From Pseudidiomarina gelatinasegens (GTDB taxonomy: Bacteria > Pseudomonadota > Gammaproteobacteria > Enterobacterales > Alteromonadaceae), in assembly GCF_004025325.1 (NCBI RefSeq), contig NZ_RSFE01000002.1, positions 1 to 64,000 of the forward strand: a DNA stretch of 64,000 nucleotides. Direction: 5' to 3'. The position numbers and the translations under genes were made by a program. The notes beneath the pieces are model-generated. The model was not told the origin of the DNA and searched no databases. It saw only the letters and a program-made list of their open reading frames with translations. Position 1 is the first letter of the stretch. Every line of letters starts with the position of its first letter. Of this stretch, positions 1 through 7,526 are shown one piece after another.

Positions 1-1042
1 CAGATAAATCAGTTTTTCTTGGGAAGTATTGCCGAACCAAACTATTAGTATTTTCGTTTGTGCCTCGTTGCCATGGTGATTGGGGGTCGCAAAAGTAAAC
101 GGGTATACCAATTTCTTTTGTTAGATCGGCATGCTTAGCTAGTTCCATACCGCGATCCCAGGTGAGCGATTTCCGGTATTCTGCCGGCATCTGTTTAAAT
201 ATTTTTAACAGCGCCCGGTAAACCGACTCCGCGTCTTTGCCAGCTAATTTCAATAGGATAGTAAAGCGAGCTTTTCTATCGACAAGCGTGGCGATATGTG
301 TGTTTTTAGAGCCCGAAACGAGATCCCCCTCCCAATGACCAAGGGAGGCGCGATTCTCTATGTCTTCATCGCGCTCACGGATTGAGAGTCCATTGACAAT
401 AGTTGTAAAGGTTCGGTCTCCACTACGGCGGTGATAGCGGCTATGTCGCATAGGATGCGAGCGACGCAGATGTTGCGCAAATGAAAAGTGAATAACGGCC
501 TTTGAACGTACATATATCGACTTATAAATCGTTTCATATGATACATGCATAAATGGGGTGCAAGGGTACTCAACTCGTAACCAGCCAGCGATTTGTTCTG
601 GAGACCATTTAAGCTCGAGCTTCGACATAACAAGCTTTCGGAGCACTTTATTGATTTCGAGTTGCCCTAGTTTTGGTCTTTTTGCCATACGTTTGGCGCG
701 GTTATCGGCATCAACTGCTTTGTAATAACGTCGTCCTCGATTACGGGAGACTTCACGTGAAATTGTTGAAGGCGAACGTTTTAGCATTACAGCAATTTCA
801 CGTAGAGACATTTTAGCAGATAGGGCCACTCGAATTTCTTCTCTTTCGGCTAAGGTCAGGTGCTGTTTATTTCGTATTCGAGGTTTTGGTTTTATACCGC
901 CACTTTCGCGTAGGGCGGTGAAAACAGTACCAGGTGCAGCATCTAATACTCGACCAATATCACTGAAACCAGTACCTTGCTTCCATAAAGTAAAGACAAG
1001 ATCCCTCTCATCTTGTGTGAATATACGTTTTGCTCGTTTCAT
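1..1042 (-). CDS. IS30-family transposase, 3' end outside the window
   Basis: An uninterrupted frame runs leftward from ATG at 1042 to the window edge (347 codons visible). It encodes an IS30-type DDE transposase that cuts and joins the element's ends. Visible parts are an N-terminal helix-turn-helix (about residues 8-35), a second one (about 62-100, with LREIAVMLKRSPSTISREV), and a catalytic core with HWEGD (D240), TWDRG (D296) and GTNEN (E330). The 33 residues between the last D and E are the DD(33)E spacing of the IS30 family. No stop or frameshift appears in the visible part, so the gene may be functional. Only roughly the last 40 residues should be missing. Confidence 0.92.
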   Translation of the reverse strand, partial: MKRAKRIFTQDERDLVFTLWKQGTGFSDIGRVLDAAPGTVFTALRESGGIKPKPRIRNKQHLTLAEREEIRVALSAKMSLREIAVMLKRSPSTISREVSRNRGRRYYKAVDADNRAKRMAKRPKLGQLEINKVLRKLVMSKLELKWSPEQIAGWLRVEYPCTPFMHVSYETIYKSIYVRSKAVIHFSFAQHLRRSHPMRHSRYHRRSGDRTFTTIVNGLSIRERDEDIENRASLGHWEGDLVSGSKNTHIATLVDRKARFTILLKLAGKDAESVYRALLKIFKQMPAEYRKSLTWDRGMELAKHADLTKEIGIPVYFCDPQSPWQRGTNENTNSLVRQYFPRKTDLS

Positions 1043-1104
1043 CAGAAGTACTCATGCAAATTAGTAGTATAGTAAAACTGTTGCATTGACCACTTGAATC
1101 TACA
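1..1104 (-). mobile_element. IS30-family insertion sequence, cut by the window's left edge
   Basis: The right boundary is set at 1104. Read on the minus strand from there, the DNA begins TGTAGATTCAAGTGGTC and continues AATGCAACAG, closely matching the terminal repeat I remember for E. coli IS30 (TGTAGATTCAATTGGTC..., then AACGCAACAG). The transposase starts 62 bases inside this end and runs out of the window. Immediately outside the end, the reading frame of an IS3-family orfA resumes, so this element landed inside another insertion sequence. The other end and any target duplication lie outside the window. Confidence 0.88.
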
Positions 1105-1355
1105 GCGGCTTTTTTTAAAATGTCACGCTCTTCTGTGACGCGTTGGAGCTCTTTGCGTAGTCGCTTCAACTCGGCCTGTTCCTCATTACGGCTCTTGTTT
1201 GCCTCAGCATCCGGGCCAAATTTCTTAACCCAGGCATAAAGGCTGTGAGTTGAAACATCGAGCCGCTTGGAAACATCAGCTACCGAGTGACCTCGGTCGG
1301 TGATCTGGCGGACTGCTTCGATTTTAAATTCGTCGGGGTATCGTTTGTTGGTCAT
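1105..1355 (-). pseudogene. IS3-family transposase OrfA, disrupted by IS30
   Basis: The protein starts MTNKRYPDEFKIEAVRQ at ATG 1355, preceded by AGGTG. It has the helix-turn-helix of IS3-family OrfA (SVADVSKRLDVSTHSLYAWVKK, given here as two pieces SVADVSKRLDV and STHSLYAWVKK). A leucine-zipper-like stretch with LKRLRKELQRVTEERDILKK follows. After ILKKAA the frame crosses into the IS30 terminal repeat and the remaining residues are not OrfA, so the protein is broken. OrfA normally binds the element's ends and forms the OrfAB transposase by frameshifting with OrfB; neither can happen here. Confidence 0.85.
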
Positions 1356-1417
1356 AAGCACCTCTTGTATGCCATTATCTATGGCTACGAGGTGTCTAGC
1401 AAATCAGTGGCGATTCA
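1105..1417 (-). mobile_element. IS3-family insertion sequence fragment (left end plus part of orfA)
   Basis: Between the IS30 end (1104) and about 1417 lies the 5' end of an IS3-family element: about 60 bases of leader and the first 83 codons of orfA. Its outer end, read on the minus strand, starts TGAATCGCCACTGATTTG near 1417, which looks like a terminal repeat of this family. The orfB part is not in view; it may lie beyond the IS30 copy or be deleted. The exact outer boundary is uncertain by a few bases. Confidence 0.72.
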
Positions 1418-2101
1418 GTGTCATCGGTTCAATCAATTGCGAGTACACAAGCAAAATCTAATATTTGTAATGACTTGGGGTACAAAGCATCAGATATCCT
1501 TCAAGCAAATTGCATTATCTGGGTTGAAGGACCATCCGATCGCATATACCTGAATTTTTGGCTTTCTAGCAAAGCTCCAGATTTGGTTGAAGGGATTCAT
1601 TATTCGATAATGTTTTACGGCGGAAAGTCGTTTAGCCATCTGTCAGGGGTGGATAATGACGTATCCGATCGAGTAGAAGACTTTATTTCGATTAGAGCTT
1701 TGAATCGTTACTCAGTAATAGTATTTGATAGTGATAAAGCATCATCACAATCTCGCCTTTCATCAACCAAGCAAAGATTAAAACAAGAGTTCGATAACGG
1801 CCCTGGCTATACTTGGGTAACTGCAGGGCGGGAGATTGAGAACTATTTGGACGCAGAAGCTCTCGAAATGAGTATTCAAGAAGTCCATCCTTCAGCGGCA
1901 AAAATACATGATAAAGGGCGATGGCAGAATTTGCTAAAGTATGAATAGAAAAGGAGCGCGGAGATCAAGATGGCTGACAAGGTAAAAGTTGCTCGGCACT
2001 TTGTGAGCAATAACAGCGCTAATTTTGATGTTTTAGATCTAAAAGCTAGGATTAGTCAGTTAACCTCATTTATCAAAGTAGCAAATGGAATGGAGAGCTA
2101 G
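1418..2101 (+). pseudogene. OLD-family (TOPRIM) nuclease remnant: 5' end lost to IS3, internal TAG
   Basis: The frame is open from the IS3 boundary. It carries a TOPRIM domain like the C-terminal half of OLD-family ATP-dependent nucleases: NCIIWVEGPSDRIYL (the acidic EGPSD motif), SVIVFDSDKAS (the D-x-D motif) and TWVTAGREIENYLDAEAL. The N-terminal ABC-type ATPase half is absent and was presumably separated by the insertion sequences at 1417. The frame meets TAG at 1946-1948, but then continues open in the same frame for 50 codons (KRSAEIKMADKVKVARHF...) to TAG at 2099-2101. This suggests a nonsense mutation in an already dead gene. OLD nucleases are often phage-defence genes. The family call is from motifs only. 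Confidence 0.75.
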
Positions 2102-2205
2102 TAGCACTTAGCCGTTTTGAATAAATATTCAAACGCTCATTTGTTGAGTAGCGACTTTGTAATGCAACTGGACATTGGGCGAATTAAGAATGAAAAATTA
2201 AACAT

Positions 2206-2251
2206 GGTCACCGGTTGGTCACCATTTGGTCACAAGCCCCATTATGGTCAC
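2206..2251 (+). repeat. Four GGTCAC direct repeats, three at exact 11-bp spacing
   Basis: GGTCAC occurs at 2206, 2217, 2228 and 2246. The first three lie exactly 11 bp apart, so they fall on one face of the helix, and their flanks also repeat (TTGGTCACC, TTGGTCACA). The cluster is about 80-120 bases from the 3' end of the tRNA-Val gene and within non-coding DNA. The arrangement resembles arm-type binding sites of tyrosine integrases next to a tRNA attachment site. That reading is inference; no integrase gene is in view. Confidence 0.55.
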
Positions 2252-2327
2252 AAACACGCACAAAGCATCAAGTCAACCATCACGGCTGCAAGTCAATAAA
2301 TTCAAAGGGTTTGGAACTTTAGAAAGA

Positions 2328-2404
2328 TGGTGCGTCCGAGTAGACTCGAACTACCGACCCCTACCATGTCAAGGTAGTGCTCTAACCAACTGAGCTACGG
2401 ACGC
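2328..2404 (-). tRNA. tRNA-Val (anticodon GAC)
   Basis: Read on the minus strand from 2404, the sequence folds as a complete tRNA. It has acceptor GCGTCCG pairing with CGGACGC, D-arm with GCTCAGTTGGTTAGAGC, anticodon stem CTACC/GGTAG around loop TTGACAT (anticodon GAC, valine), T-arm with GGTTCGA-like TAGTTCGAGTCTA, discriminator A and an encoded CCA at 2328-2330. Its 3' end points left, towards the insertion-sequence remnants. The 3' halves of tRNA genes are common integration sites, and here the tRNA marks the border between accessory and core DNA. Confidence 0.97.
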
Positions 2405-2444
2405 ACATTTTTGGAAGTGGCTCCACAGGCGTGGAACGGGCGCT

Positions 2445-2473
2445 ATATTAGTAATTTCGACGCGCAGGCGCAA
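2445..2473 (-). promoter_or_regulatory. Probable sigma-70 promoter of the tRNA-Val gene
   Basis: On the minus strand TTGCGC (2473-2468) and TAATAT (2450-2445) are separated by 17 bases. They are followed by a GC-rich discriminator (AGCGCCCG), as expected for stable-RNA promoters under stringent control. Transcription would begin about 35 bases before the tRNA 5' end at 2404. The call rests on consensus match and position. Confidence 0.5.
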
Positions 2474-2526
2474 GCGTTTTTTGCCGCCCGCGTGCCGAGT
2501 GTCTAGTTTGTGTGCAACCCCAGCAA

Positions 2527-4014
2527 TTACCGCAGCTGGTGTTTGAGTACCTTGCCGTTGGCGTTGTGTGGCAGTTCATTAACAAACTGATACACCCGCG
2601 GACGTTTATAATCGGCCAAGCGCTCGGCCACATGGGTGCGCAGGGCGTCTTCGTCTAGCGGTTCGTTGAGTACCACGTACGCCTTCACGCTTTCGCCCCA
2701 TTGGTCATGCGGCACGCCAATAACTGCCGCTTCAAGCACCGCAGGGTGGCTTGCCAGTGCGTCTTCCACTTCGCGCGGATACACGTTCACGCCGCCGGTG
2801 ATGATTAAGTCTTTGATGCGGTCTTTTACCCAATAAAAACCATCCGCGTCGCGCACACCGATATCGCCGGTACGTATCCACCCGTCTGCGGTGAATATTT
2901 CTGCGGTGGCTTCTGGGTTGCGCCAGTATTCGCGCATGATGCCTTCGCCGCCGATATGTATTTCTCCGGCTTCATCAACGTCAGCAATGTCACCGTTGGC
3001 GTTAACCACGCGTATTTCGGTAAAGGCTGCGGCGCGGCGGCCAACTGAGCCAGCTTTGTCGCCGTGCTCATGGGGCAGTAACAGGCTGCCGGTTGGGCCT
3101 GCTTCGGTTAAGCCGTACACACAATAAAACTGATCACTGCCAAATGCTTTTTGCACACGGTGGGCATGGTCACCGGCTAATGGACCTCCGCCGTATATCC
3201 AATGCGTCATGCTGCTTAAGTTGGTGTTGCTCACTTGTGGGTGCTGGGCGGTAAGTAAATAGGCCACTGGCGCGCCAAAAAAGTGGGTGCAGCTTTCTTG
3301 TTCCACCAAATTAAGCAATAAATCAGGGGTAAAGGTTGGCGCTATGATGTGGGTACAGCCCATCAGCGTGCCGCCTACCAACGAGAGATTCAAAGGTGCC
3401 GAATGGGTAAATGGCATCAGCGACAGCAATCGACTTTCCGGTGCGTAATTCATTTCGGTGGCGAACATCATGCCCACAAACAAGAGTGCGCGATGGTCAA
3501 ACAATACGCCTTTCGGGCGCCCGGTGGTGCCGGAAGTATAGAGTAGGGTAGCGGATTCGGTAATGGCGTATTCGTCCAGCTTGTTAAAGGCACGGCCGCT
3601 GCTGTTGGTTGTGACAAAGGCCGGCATGTCGTTAATCACCAAATGATTCATGTTGGCTTGTTTGGCCGCCGCCAACGCGCCTGCGCTGGTAAGGTCGCAG
3701 GTAACGATTAAGCTGGCCTCGGCATTGTCAAAAATATAGCCCAGTTCGTTCGCGGTTAATTTTACGTTTACGGGCGCAACAATGGCTCCGAGGCGCTGAA
3801 TGGCAAAATGAGCAACCACAAAGGCGTAGTTATTAGGTAGCACCAAACAAACCCGATCACCGTGCTTAATGTTGTAGTCATTGGCGAGAACTTCAGCGAA
3901 GCCGTTAACGTGTTGATCAAGCTCAAGCCAAGTGCTGCGCACCCCGGTATCAATAACGGCTTCGTAGTCTGGAAACTTACGTGCGTTGCGGGCTACGTAT
4001 GCTGGGATAATCAT
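2527..4014 (-). CDS. Acyl-CoA synthetase (AMP-forming, ANL superfamily)
   Basis: Encodes a 495-residue adenylate-forming ligase that should activate a carboxylic acid with ATP and transfer it to CoA. The start is ATG 4014 (MIIPAYVARNARKFP), preceded by AAAGGA; a longer frame to 4143 would run into the upstream dehydrogenase gene. Visible motifs are the phosphate loop LLYTSGTTGRPKGV (about 157-170), YGLTEAGPTG, GWIRTGDIG, the hinge region KDRIKDLIITGGVNVYPREVE split around KDLIITGG, and a C-terminal NANGKVLKHQ whose lysine is the catalytic one of this superfamily. It begins 10 bases after the AidB-like dehydrogenase stop, so the two form an operon. The substrate cannot be read from sequence; a medium/long-chain or aromatic acid is likely. 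Confidence 0.88.
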   Translation of the reverse strand: MIIPAYVARNARKFPDYEAVIDTGVRSTWLELDQHVNGFAEVLANDYNIKHGDRVCLVLPNNYAFVVAHFAIQRLGAIVAPVNVKLTANELGYIFDNAEASLIVTCDLTSAGALAAAKQANMNHLVINDMPAFVTTNSSGRAFNKLDEYAITESATLLYTSGTTGRPKGVLFDHRALLFVGMMFATEMNYAPESRLLSLMPFTHSAPLNLSLVGGTLMGCTHIIAPTFTPDLLLNLVEQESCTHFFGAPVAYLLTAQHPQVSNTNLSSMTHWIYGGGPLAGDHAHRVQKAFGSDQFYCVYGLTEAGPTGSLLLPHEHGDKAGSVGRRAAAFTEIRVVNANGDIADVDEAGEIHIGGEGIMREYWRNPEATAEIFTADGWIRTGDIGVRDADGFYWVKDRIKDLIITGGVNVYPREVEDALASHPAVLEAAVIGVPHDQWGESVKAYVVLNEPLDEDALRTHVAERLADYKRPRVYQFVNELPHNANGKVLKHQLR

Positions 4015-4024
4015 GGGTTGTCCT

Positions 4025-5692
4025 TTATAAAGTCGGGGTGGCGCGGCTAATAATGGCACGCACATCAAGGCCACTGGGCAAGCTGCCGTAATTAAAGTGT
4101 GCCTGCGGTGCGAGGCGGCTGGCACAAAACGCTTCTGCGACATAATCTGGCGCGTGTTGCAGCAATAGTGCTCCTTGCAAGGCTACGGCCATGCGATCAG
4201 CAAATTGGCGCGCGTGATATTGCCATTGTTCTGGTGCAATGCTGCGAAAATCATGCTGCAGCGCTTCAACAAAGTGATCAAACAAAACATTCGTATTGTT
4301 TGCTTTGGCAAGCTCAACAAAGTAAGCGTCGAGTACTTCAGGTTCTTTTTGAATGGCGCGCAGAATGTCTAAACACTGCACGTTGCCACTGCCTTCCCAA
4401 ATCGAATTTACCGGCGATTCGCGGAATAGGCGCGGCATAATGGTATTTTCCATCACGCCCATACCACCAATGGCTTCCATCGCCTCGTAGGCGTGGTTTG
4501 GTGCACGTTTGCATATCCAGTATTTCCCAATCGGCGTCGCAATGCGGGCCAACAGCCGTTCGTGTTCATTGTCTTGCTGGTCTATAGCCCGTGCCATGCG
4601 CATGGTAAGGGTCATTGCGGCTTCGCTTTCTAAGGCTAAATCAGCTAATACGTTTTGCATTAATGGCTGCTCGCTTAAACGGGCGCCAAATGCTGAGCGG
4701 TGGTGCGCATGGTGCAGCGCTTGCACCGTGGCTTGGCGCATGCCTGCTGATGAACCGATCATGCAGTCGTAGCGCGTCATGGCAACCATTTCAATGATGG
4801 TGCGCACGCCACGGCCTTCTTCGCCAACCATCCAGGCTAAGGCGCCGCGCAGTTCACATTCGCTGGAGGCATTGGCCACGTTACCCATCTTATTTTTCAA
4901 CTGCTGTATTTGCAGGGCATTTTTGCTGCCGTCAGGGCGCCAACGGGGCAATAAAAAACACGACAAACCGCCGGGGGCCTGCGCGAGAACTAAAAAGGCA
5001 TCACACATGGGCGCTGAAACAAACCATTTGTGGCCTACCAGTTCATACGCTTGACCCGGGCCGCTCGCATCAATGGCGTAGGCTTTGGTGGTGTTAGTAC
5101 GTACGTCTGAGCCGCCTTGCTTTTCGGTCATGGCCATGCCGATGGTTAAGCCATGTTTCATCGTATCCGGCACATTGCGGCCATCGTATTGTGGCGCCAT
5201 GATTTTTGCGCCAAATTGCTTTAATAAATCAGGTTGGTGGTGCAACGCCGGAATTGCCGCAAAAGTCATGGTAATAGGGCAACCGTGTGCTGCTTCCACT
5301 TGGGTGTGCAGGTAATATTTAGCTGCGCGCGCCACATGGGCGCCAGGGCCAGGTTTCGACCAAGGGCTGGCGTGCAGGCCTTCGGTGATGGCAATGTCCA
5401 TCAGTTGGTGATAGCTGGGATGAAAATCGACCTGATCAATGCGCTCACCAAAGCGATCATGGGTTTGTAACGTTGGTTTATTGGTGTTGGCTGCAAAACC
5501 AAGCGCAATGCGTTCGGGTAGACCACATTCAGCGCCGAAGCGCGCAATATCTTGTTCCGCCCAAGCTGCGCCTTCGCGTTTTACAGCGGCTTGCAGTGCG
5601 TGATCTTCGGCATACAGGTTGTAATTTTCAAGCGCCGGCGGTTGGTTTTCCACGATGTGGGTTTGGGCAAGGTACTTGTCGCGTTCACTCAT
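4025..5692 (-). CDS. AidB-like acyl-CoA dehydrogenase family flavoprotein
   Basis: Encodes 555 residues. It matches E. coli AidB along its length as I recall it: NYNLYAEDHALQAAVKREG near the N-terminus, PITMTFAAIPALHH, GMAMTEKQGGSDVRTNTTKA, LVGHKWFVSAPMCDAF, and the FAD-site motif SIWEGSGNVQCLDILRA. AidB is an isovaleryl-CoA-dehydrogenase-like flavoprotein that binds DNA and is induced by alkylation. Other members of this clade are catabolic dehydrogenases. Being first in an operon with an acyl-CoA ligase suggests a catabolic role, but an AidB-type protective role is not excluded. The start at 5692 gives the expected N-terminus. Confidence 0.88.
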   Translation of the reverse strand: MSERDKYLAQTHIVENQPPALENYNLYAEDHALQAAVKREGAAWAEQDIARFGAECGLPERIALGFAANTNKPTLQTHDRFGERIDQVDFHPSYHQLMDIAITEGLHASPWSKPGPGAHVARAAKYYLHTQVEAAHGCPITMTFAAIPALHHQPDLLKQFGAKIMAPQYDGRNVPDTMKHGLTIGMAMTEKQGGSDVRTNTTKAYAIDASGPGQAYELVGHKWFVSAPMCDAFLVLAQAPGGLSCFLLPRWRPDGSKNALQIQQLKNKMGNVANASSECELRGALAWMVGEEGRGVRTIIEMVAMTRYDCMIGSSAGMRQATVQALHHAHHRSAFGARLSEQPLMQNVLADLALESEAAMTLTMRMARAIDQQDNEHERLLARIATPIGKYWICKRAPNHAYEAMEAIGGMGVMENTIMPRLFRESPVNSIWEGSGNVQCLDILRAIQKEPEVLDAYFVELAKANNTNVLFDHFVEALQHDFRSIAPEQWQYHARQFADRMAVALQGALLLQHAPDYVAEAFCASRLAPQAHFNYGSLPSGLDVRAIISRATPTL

Positions 5693-5762
5693 GGTTTAAC
5701 TCCTAACAATTTAAAGAAGTGAAACACTATTGAGTTTTTCCGTCAACGCCTATCGTTAGTAT

Positions 5763-6725
5763 CTATTCAATATGCGCAAAACGCGCCAATAGTGCCTCAG
5801 TAAATAAACGTAATTCCAGTTGTGCCAATGGCTTACCGGGGCATACATGAATGCCCGCGCCATAAAGTAGATTCAGTGATGGGTCACGATGCCATTGAAA
5901 CTGTTCGGGCTGTTCAAATACCTGTGGGTCACGGTTGGCTGCACGCCAATCAATTCGCACCATAGTGTCGCTATCAATATGTTGCTCACCAAGCGTCACG
6001 GGGCACTTGGTGCGGCGGCGGTTGCCTGGCAGTGGCGCGGCAATACGCAATACTTCATCAATGGCATGGTCAATGTGCTCAGGCGCCATGCGTAACTGTT
6101 TTTGTACCACCGGGGTGGCCGCTAAAAACTCAATAATAGAACTGGCCGCTGCCGCAATAGTACCCAGCTCGCCGACGGTCCAGTTACGAATCATGCTAAC
6201 CAGATAGTCATCTGACAAGGGTTCGCCATTTAGTCGCAACTGTGTGAGTTTTGTGGTTATTGATTGAGGTGCGCTATTCCCACGTCGTGCGTTTTCCAAC
6301 TGCTCAATGACAAGCTCACTAAATTCTGCCGCCAAAGCGCGCAGTGCAGGGCGGTCCTGAGCTACAGATGCGGCTTTCTGCGCAGCTATCCACTCGGTTA
6401 GGCGTTGCTGAACTGTTACCGGCCAGCCCATAAATGCACATTGAGCCCGAAGCGCAAACTGGTGGCCAATAGTACCCGCTATCTCAACCAAATTATGAGT
6501 CGCTACACTATCGAACAGTCCGTCGATGACCACCTGTAATTTGGGCTGAAACTGTGTGAGCACAGCGGCGCTAAAAAACGGTTCAATGAGTGCGCGGTAG
6601 GTGCGGTGCTCGGTGCCGTCCATGCCATTGGGAACATTTAAATGCGAGGAAACATTGTTACTAAATTGCTCAGGCGCGTGCAGCGCAGCGAGTACATCAT
6701 GGTGACGGGTTAGCACTACGTCCAT
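5763..6725 (-). CDS. Short cytochrome P450 (about 320 residues)
   Basis: A haem-thiolate monooxygenase by motif: helix C DGTEHRTYR (about 37-45), the K-helix EVLR (E224, R227), NRRRTKCPV, and the haem loop YGAGIHVCPGKPLAQLE with the axial ligand at C295. The I-helix reads GELGTIAAAASS and lacks the usual AGxDT acid-threonine pair. The start at 6725 follows a strong GGAGG; an upstream ATG at 6800 adds only 25 residues unlike a P450 N-terminus. At 320 residues it lacks about 60-80 N-terminal residues seen in typical bacterial P450s of about 400, so it may be a minimal or divergent family. It precedes the AidB-like/ligase pair by 70 bases on the same strand. Redox partners are not nearby. Confidence 0.82.
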   Translation of the reverse strand: MDVVLTRHHDVLAALHAPEQFSNNVSSHLNVPNGMDGTEHRTYRALIEPFFSAAVLTQFQPKLQVVIDGLFDSVATHNLVEIAGTIGHQFALRAQCAFMGWPVTVQQRLTEWIAAQKAASVAQDRPALRALAAEFSELVIEQLENARRGNSAPQSITTKLTQLRLNGEPLSDDYLVSMIRNWTVGELGTIAAAASSIIEFLAATPVVQKQLRMAPEHIDHAIDEVLRIAAPLPGNRRRTKCPVTLGEQHIDSDTMVRIDWRAANRDPQVFEQPEQFQWHRDPSLNLLYGAGIHVCPGKPLAQLELRLFTEALLARFAHIE

Positions 6726-6856
6726 GATCACCTCCACAACTGAAGTGTATGTAGGTATCAGTATATGCTGATAAGTCATAAATTCTTTGAGTTTGGTCAA
6801 GCCAATTACCCAAAGTTAATTTATTTGCAAATTTGAACCGGTAACTTATGCTTAAA

Positions 6857-6876
6857 TTCACAATAAAAATTGTGAA
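6857..6876. repeat. Perfect 8-bp inverted repeat in the P450 / membrane-protein divergent promoter region
   Basis: TTCACAAT-AAAA-ATTGTGAA is a perfect inverted repeat in an AT-rich 190-bp region. It lies between the start of the leftward P450 (6725) and the rightward 92-residue membrane protein (6915). It could be an operator for a dimeric regulator serving one or both genes, or a small hairpin in the leader of the membrane-protein gene. No T-tract follows, which argues against a terminator. Confidence 0.5.
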
Positions 6877-6914
6877 AAGTCTTTAAAAATCATAATAAAA
6901 ACAGGAATAAATCC

Positions 6915-7193
6915 ATGGAACAATCAAATACCCCAGCATCAAATAACGTCTCAGCTCCTTATGTAAACCGAGAGCACACAAGTACCGGAAACTGGTTTCT
7001 ATCTATTTTTTTAGTAGGCATACCGTTAGTCGGACTTATTTTATTAATTGTGTGGGCATCGAGTCATTCAACACCTTTAAGTAAACGAAACTGGGCCCGA
7101 GCAATGTTGCTCTGGGTGGTTATCGCGATAGTCTTGTTCATGTTGATGGCAATACTCGGCGGAATTGGCCTTGCAGCTATGGAAGGTTATTAA
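6915..7193 (+). CDS. Small two-helix membrane protein of unknown function
   Basis: Encodes 92 residues; I do not recognise a family. The N-terminal 25 residues are polar (many N, S, T). Two hydrophobic segments follow, about residues 27-49 (WFLSIFLVGIPLVGLILLIV) and 63-88 (AMLLWVVIAIVLFMLMAILG), joined by a short basic loop STPLSKRNWAR. AGGA lies shortly before the ATG at 6915. It is the only gene on this strand between the P450 and nsrR and ends 8 bases from a convergent small membrane gene. It is probably real, because it has a start signal and coherent membrane topology. Confidence 0.65.
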   Translation: MEQSNTPASNNVSAPYVNREHTSTGNWFLSIFLVGIPLVGLILLIVWASSHSTPLSKRNWARAMLLWVVIAIVLFMLMAILGGIGLAAMEGY

Positions 7194-7200
7194 CGCTATT

Positions 7201-7434
7201 CTAGCGCAGAGGCTGACCAAGTTGGTTCTGCGCTATTAACCGCACCACGTAGGAAAGTTTGAATAAGCCAGCTAATAAAATTTGTAAAAAATGAAGTACA
7301 GCAACCACCATCAGGGGAAATTGTGCTTCTAAACCCCAAGCTAAATAAGCTACCAGCGCAAATAAGACAAGGAAAATCACCATTGCCGAATTAGCGCCTT
7401 TAAGTAATTTATGACCGGAACTTTGCTGATTCAT
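7201..7434 (-). CDS. Small membrane protein, divergent from nsrR
   Basis: Encodes 77 residues with two hydrophobic segments (about 18-35, AMVIFLVLFALVAYLAW, and 41-62, LMVVAVLHFLQILLAGLF) and a short polar tail; no family recognised. It is transcribed away from nsrR. The 158-bp region between them carries a sequence at 7460-7482 that resembles an NsrR operator. It may therefore be a nitric-oxide-responsive gene, but that is inference from the site and position only. Confidence 0.65.
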   Translation of the reverse strand: MNQQSSGHKLLKGANSAMVIFLVLFALVAYLAWGLEAQFPLMVVAVLHFLQILLAGLFKLSYVVRLIAQNQLGQPLR

Positions 7435-7459
7435 AACCTACATCCTTAATGCATGTTTA

Positions 7460-7482
7460 TACGTGCATTATGAATGTATGTT
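7460..7482 (-). promoter_or_regulatory. Candidate NsrR operator upstream of the 77-residue membrane protein gene
   Basis: Minus-strand AACATACATTC-A-TAATGCACGTA matches the NsrR consensus I recall (AAGATGCATTT-A-AAATGCATCTT) at 16 of 23 positions. It keeps the imperfect dyad (7 of 11 positions agree between arms). It lies 26 bases upstream of the leftward start at 7434 and would cover that promoter. Confidence 0.45.
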
Positions 7483-7526
7483 TGATGAAGATCAAGGATT
7501 GAGTGATTGGATTATTCTTGTGTACT

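Noticed and set aside
358-633. 91-residue leftward open frame in the IS30 region
   Set aside because: It is a shadow frame of the IS30 transposase, which reads continuously in another frame from 1042 to the window edge with DDE motifs.
2117-2299. 60-residue rightward open frame
   Set aside because: It contains the GGTCAC repeats, has no ribosome site or recognisable domain, and ends just before the tRNA; chance frame.
2448-2633. 61-residue leftward open frame beside the tRNA
   Set aside because: It overlaps the end of the acyl-CoA ligase and the tRNA promoter; composition is typical of a shadow frame.
7449-7470. AATGCA-N10-TGCATT palindrome taken as an NsrR operator
   Set aside because: The arms are 3 bases farther apart than in the NsrR consensus; the neighbouring site at 7460-7482 has the right spacing.
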